Shown here: positions 8,131-15,988 of the stretch, in pieces
Layout: every line of letters starts with the position of its first letter
Position numbering within the stretch: position 1 is the stretch's first letter
Source of the DNA: JAAYJR01 sp964540755
GTDB taxonomy: Bacteria; Bacteroidota; Bacteroidia; Bacteroidales; Prolixibacteraceae
Length of the DNA: 18,724 nucleotides
Assembly (NCBI GenBank): GCA_964540755.1
Contig: CAZIOB010000047.1
Span: 1-18,724, forward strand
Direction: 5' to 3'
The notes under the pieces: model-generated
Told to the model about the DNA's origin: nothing
Seen by the model: the letters and a program-made list of their open reading frames with translations, nothing else
The model's database searches: none
Program-made: the position numbers and the translations under genes

Positions 8131-9488
8131 TGACCCGGCTAAAAACTGTTTACACCTGCCAGAATTGTGGTGCCCAGTCGCCCAAATGGCTCGGTAAATG
8201 CCCTTACTGCGGTGAGTGGAATACTTATGTGGAGGAAATTATTGAAAAAAAGAAACCAGCTTCCAAAACTAAAGCACAGCTGACTGATAATCCCCCAGTA
8301 ACACTTGAAAACATCAAATCACATAAAAATTTCAGCAGGATCAAAACCGGCATAAATGAATTTGACCGTGTTTCAGGAGGTGGCATTGTCCCCGGATCTA
8401 TTGTATTGCTTGGAGGAGAGCCCGGCATCGGGAAATCAACCCTGGCCCTTCAGATAGCACTCGGACTAATTCATAATAAAGTTTTATATATTTCAGGGGA
8501 GGAAAGTTTACAACAGATAAAGCTGCGTGCAGATCGTATAAAAATCAATAAAAATAAATGTTTATTCCTTTGTGAAACATCACTTGAAACAATAATCGGT
8601 CATACTGAACTAATAAAGCCCGACCTTCTGGTAATAGATTCTGTTCAGACTATCTCAACCGAAACATTAGATTCATCTCCCGGTTCTGTCTCCCAGGTCA
8701 GGGAGTGTACCTCTGCAATATTAAAATTTGCTAAGAAAAGCAACATTGCTGTTATACTGATAGGGCATATCAACAAGGAGGGTAGCCTGGCCGGTCCTAA
8801 AGTGATGGAACACATGGTGGATACGGTATTACAGTTTGAAGGTGATTCAAATTATATGTATCGCATTTTGCGGGCCAACAAAAACAGGTTTGGTTCTACC
8901 AACGAACTGGGAATATTTGAAATGGGAAACAACGGTTTGCAGGAAGTATTTAATCCCTCTGAACAACTTATATCAAAAACTGATAATGATATCAGCGGGA
9001 CAGCCATTGCCTCAACCATTCAGGGTATTCGTCCTTTTCTAATCGAAATACAGGCCCTTGTCAGTTCAGCTGCTTACGGCACACCTCAGCGATCTTCAAC
9101 AGGCCTTGATATCCGTCGATTGAATATGCTGCTTGCAGTGTTGGAAAAAAGAGCAGGATTCAAACTGCTGGCTAAAGATGTTTTCCTGAATATAGCGGGC
9201 GGTCTAAAAATAAATGATCCTGCATCAGACCTTGCCGTTATCTGCGCAATCCTGTCCTCGAACATTGATACTGCCCTTGATCATAAAACCTGCTTCACTG
9301 GAGAAGTAGGACTTACCGGGGAAATAAGAGGCGTTAACAGGATCGAACAGAGACTGGCAGAAGCTGATAAACTGGGATTCAGTAAAATCTTTATCCCCAA
9401 ACTTGTCAGAGGAATAGATGACAAAAAATTTAAAATAAAAATAGAAAGGGTGAACAGGGTTGAGGAAGTCTTCCGGCTTATTTTCTAA
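8130..9488 (+). CDS. radA: DNA repair and recombination protein RadA
   Basis: RecA-like ATPase that promotes branch migration and processing of recombination intermediates. The 452-residue protein has the standard three parts. An N-terminal C4 zinc finger has C10, C13, C24 and C27 (CQNCGAQSPKWLGKCPYC). The RecA-type core has Walker A GEPGIGKST (K102), Walker B LLVIDSVQ and the RadA-specific KNRFG motif (K251-G255). The C-terminal Lon-protease-like domain (about 275-452) contains GLDIRRLNMLLAVLEKR, DVFLNIAGG and GEVGLTGEIRGV. Length and motifs are normal. The ATG overlaps the rfaE2 stop by one base. Confidence 0.96.
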   Translation: MTRLKTVYTCQNCGAQSPKWLGKCPYCGEWNTYVEEIIEKKKPASKTKAQLTDNPPVTLENIKSHKNFSRIKTGINEFDRVSGGGIVPGSIVLLGGEPGIGKSTLALQIALGLIHNKVLYISGEESLQQIKLRADRIKINKNKCLFLCETSLETIIGHTELIKPDLLVIDSVQTISTETLDSSPGSVSQVRECTSAILKFAKKSNIAVILIGHINKEGSLAGPKVMEHMVDTVLQFEGDSNYMYRILRANKNRFGSTNELGIFEMGNNGLQEVFNPSEQLISKTDNDISGTAIASTIQGIRPFLIEIQALVSSAAYGTPQRSSTGLDIRRLNMLLAVLEKRAGFKLLAKDVFLNIAGGLKINDPASDLAVICAILSSNIDTALDHKTCFTGEVGLTGEIRGVNRIEQRLAEADKLGFSKIFIPKLVRGIDDKKFKIKIERVNRVEEVFRLIF

Positions 9489-9527
9489 TGAATCAACTTC
9501 GTTCTTTTTATTCATAAAAAATTTAAT

Positions 9528-9535
9528 TATCTTAG
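9528..9535 (+). promoter_or_regulatory. Weak candidate -7 promoter element upstream of the DUF4296 gene
   Basis: TATCTTAG matches TAnnTTTG at seven of eight positions, about 50 bases before the ATG at 9587. It sits inside a small AT-rich inverted repeat (AATTATC at 9525-9531, GATAATT at 9537-9543). A T-rich segment (TTCTTTTT from 9502) lies where a -33 element would be. Suggestive only. Confidence 0.25.
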
Positions 9536-9586
9536 CGATAATTCAGTGTTTTACAGAAAGTTGGTTAATAAAAATAACAAAAGCAG

Positions 9587-9985
9587 ATGGGAAAAAAATC
9601 ATATATACTGTTAGCTGCTATAATGATAACCGTCACATTTTGTGACAAGCCTCCAATAGAGAAGCCGGAAAAACTTCTGTCAGGTGAAAAAATGATAGAG
9701 ATGCTTACTGAAATACATATTGCAGAGGCAATGCTGAATAATCGCCGCAGAGACGATAGTTTAATCAGAAAAAGTACTTCGGCCGATTTTTATTACTCTA
9801 TCCTTGATAAACATGAGGTTACAGATACCATTTTTGAAAAATCATTTATCTTTTACGCCAGCAGGCCGAGACAATTTGAAAAAATGTACCGCCAGATAAT
9901 GAACAATCTGAATGAAATGGAACAGGAATTTTCCGGCCGGAAAAACGATATGCTTGACCTCGAAATCAGGGATAAAAAACAGTGA
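9587..9985 (+). CDS. DUF4296-type putative lipoprotein
   Basis: Small exported protein (132 aa) of the DUF4296 type, a family I associate with Bacteroidetes; function unknown. A hydrophobic N-terminus (about 5-18) is followed by Cys19-Asp20, as in a lipoprotein signal, but the residue before the Cys is Phe (VTFC) where Gly, Ala or Ser is usual. The mature part is helical and charged, with the family's pattern LLSGEKMIEMLTEIHIAEAM near the start and YYSILDKHEVTDTIFEKSFIFYASRP in the middle. The C-terminus is Lys/Asp/Glu rich. The stop overlaps the following GTG start by four bases (GTGA), so it is probably co-translated with the amidohydrolase. About 98 non-coding bases separate it from radA. 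Confidence 0.8.
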   Translation: MGKKSYILLAAIMITVTFCDKPPIEKPEKLLSGEKMIEMLTEIHIAEAMLNNRRRDDSLIRKSTSADFYYSILDKHEVTDTIFEKSFIFYASRPRQFEKMYRQIMNNLNEMEQEFSGRKNDMLDLEIRDKKQ

Positions 9986-11172
9986 GAAAATTATCAGCGC
10001 CATATATCTTCCCCGGTGAAGGGCCTCCCCTTAAATATGGAATACTTATTTGTGAAGATAACGGGACCATTATCGAAATAATTGACACGGGTGGCAAATT
10101 ACGTGAATTACCCTCCCTTGAATATTATAATGGCATTATAGTTCCGGGATTTATAAATGCTCATTGCCATTTAGAATTATCAAATCTCAAAGGAAAGATA
10201 AGGGAAAAAAAGGGACTGGCTGATTTTTTAGGTGAAATCAACCGGCTTCGTTATGAATCCGGGAACAAAACTGAAAAAGAAATTGAAAAAGCAGATCGTG
10301 AACTTTTTGTTGAAGGCATAGTTGCAACCGGTGATGTATCAAACACTCTTTCATCACTGGAAATCAAAAAACGCAGCGATCTTTATTATCATACTTTCGT
10401 GGAAACTTTTGGGTTTCACCCTTCAAGAGCGAAAAAGGCATTTTCTTCAGCAGGTCATATACAAAGCCTGTTTCATGCAAACGGACTTTCAGCATCAGTG
10501 GTACCACACTCTCCTTATTCCGTTTCAACATCTCTTTTCAAAAAAATAAAAAGAAAAGCCCATACTGAAAAAAGTTTACTATCCATTCATAACCAGGAAA
10601 GTATGTGCGAGGAAGAATTCTATAAAACCGGGACAGGCCCGCTGGCCCGTCATATAAAGTATAACCTGGGAATAGATATTTCGCACTGGAACCCGCCGGG
10701 GAAAAGTTCCATCAGTTCTGTTTTACCTTTCCTTCCGCGTAAAAATCAGCTGCTGCTAATCCATAATACTTATACATCAGCAAAGGATATATCAGAAATA
10801 GTAAAGGTCAGGGATAAGGGAAATACCTTTTTTGTATTATGCCCAAATGCCAATCTATATATAGAAAACCAACTTCCTCCGGTACAGCTTTTCCGGAAAG
10901 AAAACCTCAGTATTTGCATTGGAACAGATAGCCTGGCATCTAATAAGCAACTTTCAATACTTTCAGAAATGATCACACTCCAGCAAAATTTTGATATCCC
11001 GCTGGAAACTTTGGTTTTCTGGGCCTGCATTAACGGATCACGTGCACTACAGACTGACAACCTTTTCGGAAGCTTTGAAAAAGGTAAAAAGCCAGGAATA
11101 AACCTGATTACGGGCACTGATCTCCATAACCTGAGGTTAAAGAGTGACAGTAAAGTTAAACGACTCTTATAA
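9982..11172 (+). CDS. ATZ/TRZ-like metal-dependent amidohydrolase (possible aminofutalosine-type deaminase)
   Basis: Cytoplasmic metallohydrolase of the amidohydrolase superfamily (396 aa), acting on an unidentified amino or amide substrate. The metal-site motif is GFINAHCHLELS (H61, H63, E65). It is followed by VPHSPYSVS (H176), SIHNQESMCEEEF (H203, E206), LLIHNTY (H261) and IGTDSLASNKQLSILSEM (D316). This HxHLE(L/F)S plus GTDSLASN pattern recalls the deaminases that convert aminodeoxyfutalosine in alternative menaquinone synthesis, such as the Helicobacter HP0267 group; that assignment is an inference and no other futalosine gene is in the window. The start is GTG at 9982, inside the DUF4296 stop (GTGA overlap). 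It is convergent with the DUF2147 gene, with two bases between stop codons. General class is secure; substrate is not. Confidence 0.85.
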   Translation: MRKLSAPYIFPGEGPPLKYGILICEDNGTIIEIIDTGGKLRELPSLEYYNGIIVPGFINAHCHLELSNLKGKIREKKGLADFLGEINRLRYESGNKTEKEIEKADRELFVEGIVATGDVSNTLSSLEIKKRSDLYYHTFVETFGFHPSRAKKAFSSAGHIQSLFHANGLSASVVPHSPYSVSTSLFKKIKRKAHTEKSLLSIHNQESMCEEEFYKTGTGPLARHIKYNLGIDISHWNPPGKSSISSVLPFLPRKNQLLLIHNTYTSAKDISEIVKVRDKGNTFFVLCPNANLYIENQLPPVQLFRKENLSICIGTDSLASNKQLSILSEMITLQQNFDIPLETLVFWACINGSRALQTDNLFGSFEKGKKPGINLITGTDLHNLRLKSDSKVKRLL

Positions 11173-11174
11173 CC

Positions 11175-11615
11175 CTAATCAGCACGATACCATTCTGAAC
11201 TCCGTCCCAGCCAGCGTATTCCTGCAACAAAGCCCTTGAGTTTCAGCAGATCGTCACTCTCGAGCCATGCATAACAATCATAGGTATTACCAGTATCCGG
11301 ATCATAAATCTTCCCGTTCTTCCACTCTTTCTTTTTCGGATCGTATTCAAATCCTTCTAAAATTTCCAGTCCCACCAATGAACGGTCACGAAGAGATTCA
11401 TCGGGATTTTCATCGTCCTTTGGCGGTTCTCCGTTCTCATACTCTTCAGGAACTATAAACATAATAGTCCCGCAGTACTTACCATCCCTCTTTTCAATCT
11501 CTACTTTCGATGTTTTTTCCTCTGTCCACCAAACACCTAAAATTTTGTCAGCTTCCTGGGCAAAAGCCGTAAATGCATAAAATCCCAGTAAAAAAAGAAT
11601 AATCAGTTTTTTCAT
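11175..11615 (-). CDS. Secreted DUF2147 family protein
   Basis: Small exported protein (146 aa) of the DUF2147 family; function unknown. The signal peptide is MKKLIILFLLGFYAFTAFAQ, with probable cleavage after AFA. The mature protein begins with the family hallmark ILGVWWTEEKTSKVEI, followed by KYCGTIMFI, a central acidic insert (ENGEPPKDDENPDESLRDRSLVG), then GKIYDPDTGNTYDCYAWLE and the final LGRSSEWYR. Two cysteines (in KYCGT and YDCYA) could form a disulfide in the periplasm. The ATG at 11615 gives a clean signal peptide; an upstream TTG at 11624 would add only three residues. The gene is divergent from the acylase gene across about 95 AT-rich bases and convergent with the amidohydrolase. 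Confidence 0.85.
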   Translation of the reverse strand: MKKLIILFLLGFYAFTAFAQEADKILGVWWTEEKTSKVEIEKRDGKYCGTIMFIVPEEYENGEPPKDDENPDESLRDRSLVGLEILEGFEYDPKKKEWKNGKIYDPDTGNTYDCYAWLESDDLLKLKGFVAGIRWLGRSSEWYRAD

Positions 11616-11710
11616 AATTTTCAATTTGGTTTATAACTTTAAAGGATCAATAAAATTATAAATATTATGCATTCAAAAAATAGTTTACAATATCTTTTTT
11701 ATTAAGTAAA

Positions 11711-14140
11711 ATGAAACGGCATGATAAAGATAATGGCGGGATCCATTTGACACATCGAAATTCATTAAAAAAAATCCTTCTGATACTGTTTTTTTTAATA
11801 GTTATTTCAGCTTTAGCAGGATACTTTCTCGTCAGAAATATAAGCAACAGGTCATTGCCGGATTATAGCAGCAATATAAAAGTACCGGGATTAAACAGCG
11901 AAGTAACCGTTATCCGTGATTCATTTGCCATTCCGCATATCTTTGCCAAAAATGATCAGGATCTGTACCGGGCAGTTGGATTTGTTATGGCACAGGATCG
12001 TTTGTGGCAAATGGATCTGCTCCGGAGGATTACACAGGGAAGACTCTCTGAAATTCTTGGCAGTGATCAGCTTGAAACCGATCTGCTTATGCGGTCATTA
12101 CGAATCAGGGAAAAATCTGAGAAAGTGCTATCTGTGTCCTCTCCTGAAATTGTATCAGCCTTAAAGGCATTTTCTGACGGAGTCAATTATTACATCAGAA
12201 ACTATTATCTGCCACCTGAATTTAAGATACTCGGATACAAACCGGAGTATTGGAAACCGCTACATTCCATTAACCTCATAGGCTATATGTCGTGGAATCT
12301 TACATCAGGCTGGGACACCGAACTACTTTTGCACAACCTGAAAAAAGAGGTGTCAAACAACCATATTGAACATATCCTTCCTGAAATGGAAAATCACCCT
12401 TCTGCAGTTTATCCCGCGTTTCAAAGTCCGGCAGGCAGCATAAGCGAAACTATTCTATCGGCAAACCAAAAGCTGGAAAAACTTGGCGCTGAAATTTTTA
12501 GCGGAAGTAATAACTGGGCTGTTTCCGGGGGAAAAAGCAAAACGGGCAAACCTCTCTTTGCCAATGATATGCATTTGAATATTTTTGCTCCCGGAATTTG
12601 GTATCAAATGCATCAGGCAGCTGAAGGATCAGTTAATGTAACAGGAGTTGTACTTCCCGGACAACCGTTTGTTATCTGCGGCCATAATGATTCCATTGCC
12701 TGGGGAATGACAAACGTTTACACTGACAATCTTGATTTCTATGCTGAAACCCTTAATGAAGATTCTACCTGCTATCTGCTGAACGGTGAATGGGAAAAGC
12801 TTCTGATAAAAAAGGAAAAAATTATAACCAAAGAAAACGGTGAAATTACCAAAACTCTTAAATTTACACATCGCGGACCTATCATCAACCTATCAGGCCG
12901 ACAGGAAGAAACAGCTCTTTCCTTCCATTGGACAGGTAATGAGATGAGCAATGAGATGCGGACAATCTATTTACTTAACCGTGCAGGTAACTGGACAGAT
13001 TTCAGGGATGCTGTTAAAACATTTATCTCTATAAGCCAAAATATCAATTATGCCGATTTAGCAGGTAATATAGGAATTCAGTGCTGTGCCGGAGTTCCCC
13101 TCAGAGAGGGCAGCGCTATAAATATTTTTCCGGGAGATACAACACGGTACGACTGGAAAGGTTTTGTGCCTTTTGAAGAGTTGCCCTATGAGTTCAATCC
13201 TGAGAGAGGCTATGTATCTTCAGCCAATAATAAAACAGTTCCTGAAGGTTATCCATACTATATTGGATACTGGTATGACATGCCTAACCGCATTGACCGG
13301 ATCAGGGAAATACTGGAAGCAAATGAAAAAATAGGCATAGATGATTTCTGCAGTATGCAAAGTGACTTTAAATCGAAGAAAGCTGAAAAAATGGTCCCCA
13401 TATTTTTGGAAGCCCTTAGTTCAGAAAAATCGTGGAATAAAACTCAGCAGCAGGCTCTGAGAAGACTGCAAAACTGGGATTTCATCATGAGTGGTGAAAG
13501 CAGGGCAGCATCGATTTTTGAATTACTCCATATAAAACTGGGTGAGAATCTAATTAAAGATGAATTATCCGACAGTCTCCTTAAAGCAATGACGGGAAAA
13601 AGAATAATGATTGAAAACCTTGTGAGAAATATCATTTATAAAAAAAACTCACCCTGGATTGATGATATCAGCACTCCGGAAATAGAGGCTTTTGAGGATC
13701 TGATAAAACGCTCATTCAGAGAAACAGTTGATGAATTGTCAAAAAGGGAGGGATCAGACCCGGGGGAGTGGAACTGGGAAAAACTACACAAATTTACGAT
13801 CGGTCACCCGCTGGGAGTTGTGGGTGTACTTGAGAAAGTACTGAATCTCAACAGGGGACCTTATGGTGTCCCGGGCAGCTATCATACAGTTTGTCCATAC
13901 TCATATTCGTATGACAGTTTATTCATAGTAAATCACGGGGCCTCTCACCGTCATATTTATGACCTTGCCAACTGGGATGCCTCAAAAACTGTAATACCTA
14001 CAGGAACCAGCGGAATACCGACAAGTGATTATTACCTTGATCAAACCGAAAAGTATCTGAATAACAAATATCATGCTGATCCGTTCAGCAGATCACCGGT
14101 CATGAGAAAGGCAAAGTATCAAATGACGCTGCGGCCGTAA
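11711..14140 (+). CDS. Penicillin acylase family Ntn hydrolase, membrane-anchored
   Basis: N-terminal-nucleophile amidase (809 aa) that should cleave itself into alpha and beta chains and hydrolyse an amide: a beta-lactam side chain, an acyl-homoserine lactone or another acylated compound. One hydrophobic helix (about 20-41) suggests an uncleaved anchor with the enzyme in the periplasm. The alpha-chain pattern is visible around 63-115: RDSFAIPHIFAKNDQDLYRA and MAQDRLWQMDLLRRITQGRL. The processing site is SGSNNW with nucleophile S266, followed by FANDMHLNIFAPGIWYQ. Later conserved parts are THRGPI, NINYADLAGNIG and, at the end, GTSGIPTSDYYLDQ. Length is typical and the reading frame is intact. 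Substrate preference cannot be read from the sequence. Confidence 0.92.
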   Translation: MKRHDKDNGGIHLTHRNSLKKILLILFFLIVISALAGYFLVRNISNRSLPDYSSNIKVPGLNSEVTVIRDSFAIPHIFAKNDQDLYRAVGFVMAQDRLWQMDLLRRITQGRLSEILGSDQLETDLLMRSLRIREKSEKVLSVSSPEIVSALKAFSDGVNYYIRNYYLPPEFKILGYKPEYWKPLHSINLIGYMSWNLTSGWDTELLLHNLKKEVSNNHIEHILPEMENHPSAVYPAFQSPAGSISETILSANQKLEKLGAEIFSGSNNWAVSGGKSKTGKPLFANDMHLNIFAPGIWYQMHQAAEGSVNVTGVVLPGQPFVICGHNDSIAWGMTNVYTDNLDFYAETLNEDSTCYLLNGEWEKLLIKKEKIITKENGEITKTLKFTHRGPIINLSGRQEETALSFHWTGNEMSNEMRTIYLLNRAGNWTDFRDAVKTFISISQNINYADLAGNIGIQCCAGVPLREGSAINIFPGDTTRYDWKGFVPFEELPYEFNPERGYVSSANNKTVPEGYPYYIGYWYDMPNRIDRIREILEANEKIGIDDFCSMQSDFKSKKAEKMVPIFLEALSSEKSWNKTQQQALRRLQNWDFIMSGESRAASIFELLHIKLGENLIKDELSDSLLKAMTGKRIMIENLVRNIIYKKNSPWIDDISTPEIEAFEDLIKRSFRETVDELSKREGSDPGEWNWEKLHKFTIGHPLGVVGVLEKVLNLNRGPYGVPGSYHTVCPYSYSYDSLFIVNHGASHRHIYDLANWDASKTVIPTGTSGIPTSDYYLDQTEKYLNNKYHADPFSRSPVMRKAKYQMTLRP

Positions 14141-14158
14141 CAATTAATTTGCAACGGC
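14134..14158 (+). terminator. Weak possible terminator after the acylase gene
   Basis: GCCGT (14134-14138) and ACGGC (14154-14158) can form a five-pair stem with a 15-base loop, followed by ATTTTATTTTT. The left arm overlaps the stop codon. The stem is short, so this is uncertain. Confidence 0.22.
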
Positions 14159-14177
14159 ATTTTATTTTTAAATTTCA

Positions 14178-14248
14178 AAAAAACCTGGGCAACTTAAAAC
14201 TATTTTGACTCTCACGATGAAAAGATAAAAATACTGCGCAGGTTTTTT
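14178..14248. repeat. Inverted repeat in the leader region of the ECF sigma gene
   Basis: AAAAAACCTG (14178-14187) and CAGGTTTTTT (14239-14248) are a perfect 10-base inverted repeat enclosing 51 bases. The loop is too large for an ordinary intrinsic terminator. The enclosed DNA includes TATTTTGAC, a near-match to the -7 promoter element with a one-base-shorter gap. It may be an operator, a leader structure or chance. Confidence 0.4.
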
Positions 14249-14294
14249 CTCTTTGACGTGTCTTATTAATAAATTACATAGGGGCTAATTTTGA

Positions 14295-14876
14295 ATGAAT
14301 GAAGCTGAAATCATACAAAATTTAAAAAAAGGTGACGAAAAAGCTTTCAGGGAACTGGTTGAAAAATATCGCCGGCCGGTTGTCAATACATGCTTTGGAC
14401 TGGTCCATAATAAAGAAGATGCCGAAGACATTGCCCAGGATGTTTTTATAGAAGTATATCGTTCAATTTCCAGATTCAGGGAAGAATCCAAAATTTCCAC
14501 ATGGCTTTACAGAATTGCTGTCAACAGGTCTCTTAATTTCATACGTGATAATAAACAAGGTAAATGGGTTAATTCACTGGAAGATAGAATATTATTGAAA
14601 AAATACAAATCTGCTGAAACTATTATAGATGACCATGATGATCCTGCAAAAAACATAGAAAATAAACAAAAGGCAGATATGTTGCATAAGGCTATTGACA
14701 GTCTGCCCCAAAATCAAAGAACAGCCTTTACCTTAAACAAATACGAGAATTTATCATATAAAGAAATTTCGGAAGTAATGAGTTTATCTGTCTCCTCTGT
14801 AGAATCACTAATGCACCGGGCAAAAAAAAATCTGCAAAAAAAACTTTATAAATGCTATAAAAAAAATTGTATATGA
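14295..14876 (+). CDS. ECF (RpoE-like) RNA polymerase sigma factor
   Basis: Extracytoplasmic-function sigma-70 factor (193 aa) that directs RNA polymerase to stress promoters when freed from its anti-sigma partner. Region 2 spans about 15-85, with KEDAEDIAQDVFIEVYR and STWLYRIAVNRSLNFIR covering core binding and -10 recognition. Region 4 spans about 130-182, with SLPQNQRTAFTL and the helix-turn-helix YKEISEVMSLSVSSVESLMHRAKKNL. As in other ECF factors there is no region 1 or 3. The start is ATG at 14295, with the purine-rich AGGGG about 10 bases upstream as a possible ribosome site. It is first of a four-gene same-strand run followed by a zinc anti-sigma factor and two Spy-like periplasmic proteins. 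Autoregulation is likely by analogy, but the target promoter motif cannot be fixed by eye. Confidence 0.95.
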   Translation: MNEAEIIQNLKKGDEKAFRELVEKYRRPVVNTCFGLVHNKEDAEDIAQDVFIEVYRSISRFREESKISTWLYRIAVNRSLNFIRDNKQGKWVNSLEDRILLKKYKSAETIIDDHDDPAKNIENKQKADMLHKAIDSLPQNQRTAFTLNKYENLSYKEISEVMSLSVSSVESLMHRAKKNLQKKLYKCYKKNCI

Positions 14877-14989
14877 CCACAAGTTTCTGTCATATAATGT
14901 GTCAAAATTATAAATACAAAATTACGAATGAAACGACAATATTATTTATTAATCAAAAATGAATAAACAAATTATAAAATTTTAAACGA

Positions 14990-15430
14990 ATGAAATGCGA
15001 AACTCTACATAATAAATTAATTTTTTTTCTGGAGGGTGATCTGACGCCAAAGGAAGAAGAGCAGATAAAAAAACATCTGGCTGAATGCCCGGAATGTGCC
15101 GGTTTCGCAAAATATTTAAAACAAACACTCAATATTATACAGACCGAAAGATTGCCTGAAGTAAATCCGTTTTTCTATACCAGGCTGAAATCGAAGCTTG
15201 AGAATCAGAGTATCACACCAACTAATACATTTCCGTTTGTATTATGGAAAAAAATTCTACAACCTGCTTTTTTTTCTTTATTGTTATTAGCGGGGATATA
15301 TACCGGCTACAAAATAGGTGAAGAGGGGATAATAAAAGATGATAAGTTATCTTTTAATGATGAACAGATCGTTCCCTACCTTAACGAAATGCAGGCTGAA
15401 CCAATTGAAACCTTTTTAATGGAGGAATGA
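14990..15430 (+). CDS. Zinc-binding (ZAS) membrane anti-sigma factor
   Basis: Single-span anti-sigma factor (146 aa) predicted to hold the preceding ECF sigma factor at the membrane. The cytoplasmic N-terminal domain has the zinc anti-sigma pattern H-x3-C-x2-C (H29, C33, C36) in KKHLAECPECAGF. The fourth ligand is probably C3 or H7 in MKCETLH. One transmembrane helix lies at about 89-108 (ILQPAFFSLLLLAGIYTGYKIG). About 35 acidic residues follow on the periplasmic side, where a sensor could touch it. The 113-base gap after the sigma gene is larger than usual for such pairs. The stop is closely followed by the next gene, whose ribosome site GGAGG (15421-15425) lies inside this gene's last codons. 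Confidence 0.9.
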   Translation: MKCETLHNKLIFFLEGDLTPKEEEQIKKHLAECPECAGFAKYLKQTLNIIQTERLPEVNPFFYTRLKSKLENQSITPTNTFPFVLWKKILQPAFFSLLLLAGIYTGYKIGEEGIIKDDKLSFNDEQIVPYLNEMQAEPIETFLMEE

Positions 15431-15434
15431 CAAG

Positions 15435-15962
15435 ATGATATCAAAAAATAAATATCGCATATTAATATGGGTGATTATTATATTACTGGCAACAAACCTG
15501 TCAACCGTTTTTTCCTTCATTTATCACAGAATATCAGAAGAAAAAATGGTTGAACAAAGCGAAGAACAGGAATTCATTGTTCCTGAGCAGCAGCGGGCCC
15601 GTTTCTTCAGGGAACAAATGGGCCTGCAACCAAATCAGGTAATCGTATTCAGGGAACTCAACCGGGATTTTAACAGGACTGCATGGCAAATTAATAACCA
15701 ATTAAGCCTTCTCCGGATTAATATGATACAAGAGCTGGGAAGTAAAAATCCCGATAAAGAAAAACTTGCAAATATTGCGGAAAACATAGGGAAATTGCAT
15801 ACAGAACTTAAAAATGTGACTATACAATACTATTTATCCATGAAGGAAAATTGTACTGAAGAACAGGAGGAAAAACTTTATGCAATCTTCATGTCGATAT
15901 TGAAAAATGATGAAAATATAAAGCTGCCGCACAGAGGCAGAAGACATAGAGATAACTGGTAA
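15435..15962 (+). CDS. Membrane-anchored Spy/CpxP-CnrX-like periplasmic sensor
   Basis: Helical periplasmic protein (175 aa) of the Spy/CpxP/CnrX-like group, proposed to sense metal or misfolded envelope protein and act on the anti-sigma factor encoded just upstream. One N-terminal hydrophobic helix (about 9-28, RILIWVIIILLATNLSTVFS) without a clear cleavage site suggests an anchor. The helical part carries two loosely LTxxQ-like segments: GLQPNQVIVFRELNRDFNR and CTEEQEEKLYAIF. The C-terminal tail is basic and His-rich (LPHRGRRHRDNW), so metal binding is possible. ATG at 15435 is preceded by GGAGG at 15421-15425, one of the few clear Shine-Dalgarno sequences in the window, and lies four bases after the anti-sigma stop. 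Family assignment is by pattern; the sensing role is inferred from position. Confidence 0.75.
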   Translation: MISKNKYRILIWVIIILLATNLSTVFSFIYHRISEEKMVEQSEEQEFIVPEQQRARFFREQMGLQPNQVIVFRELNRDFNRTAWQINNQLSLLRINMIQELGSKNPDKEKLANIAENIGKLHTELKNVTIQYYLSMKENCTEEQEEKLYAIFMSILKNDENIKLPHRGRRHRDNW

Positions 15963-15988
15963 TGAATATTAATTAAAAAAAGAAAATC

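Noticed and set aside
9488..9517. Short ORF starting inside the radA stop (TAATG)
   Set aside because: It stops after about nine codons.
14286..14293. TAATTTTG just before the sigma gene as its promoter
   Set aside because: It ends one base before the ATG at 14295, so transcription would start inside the gene; likely chance unless the mRNA is leaderless from a later start.
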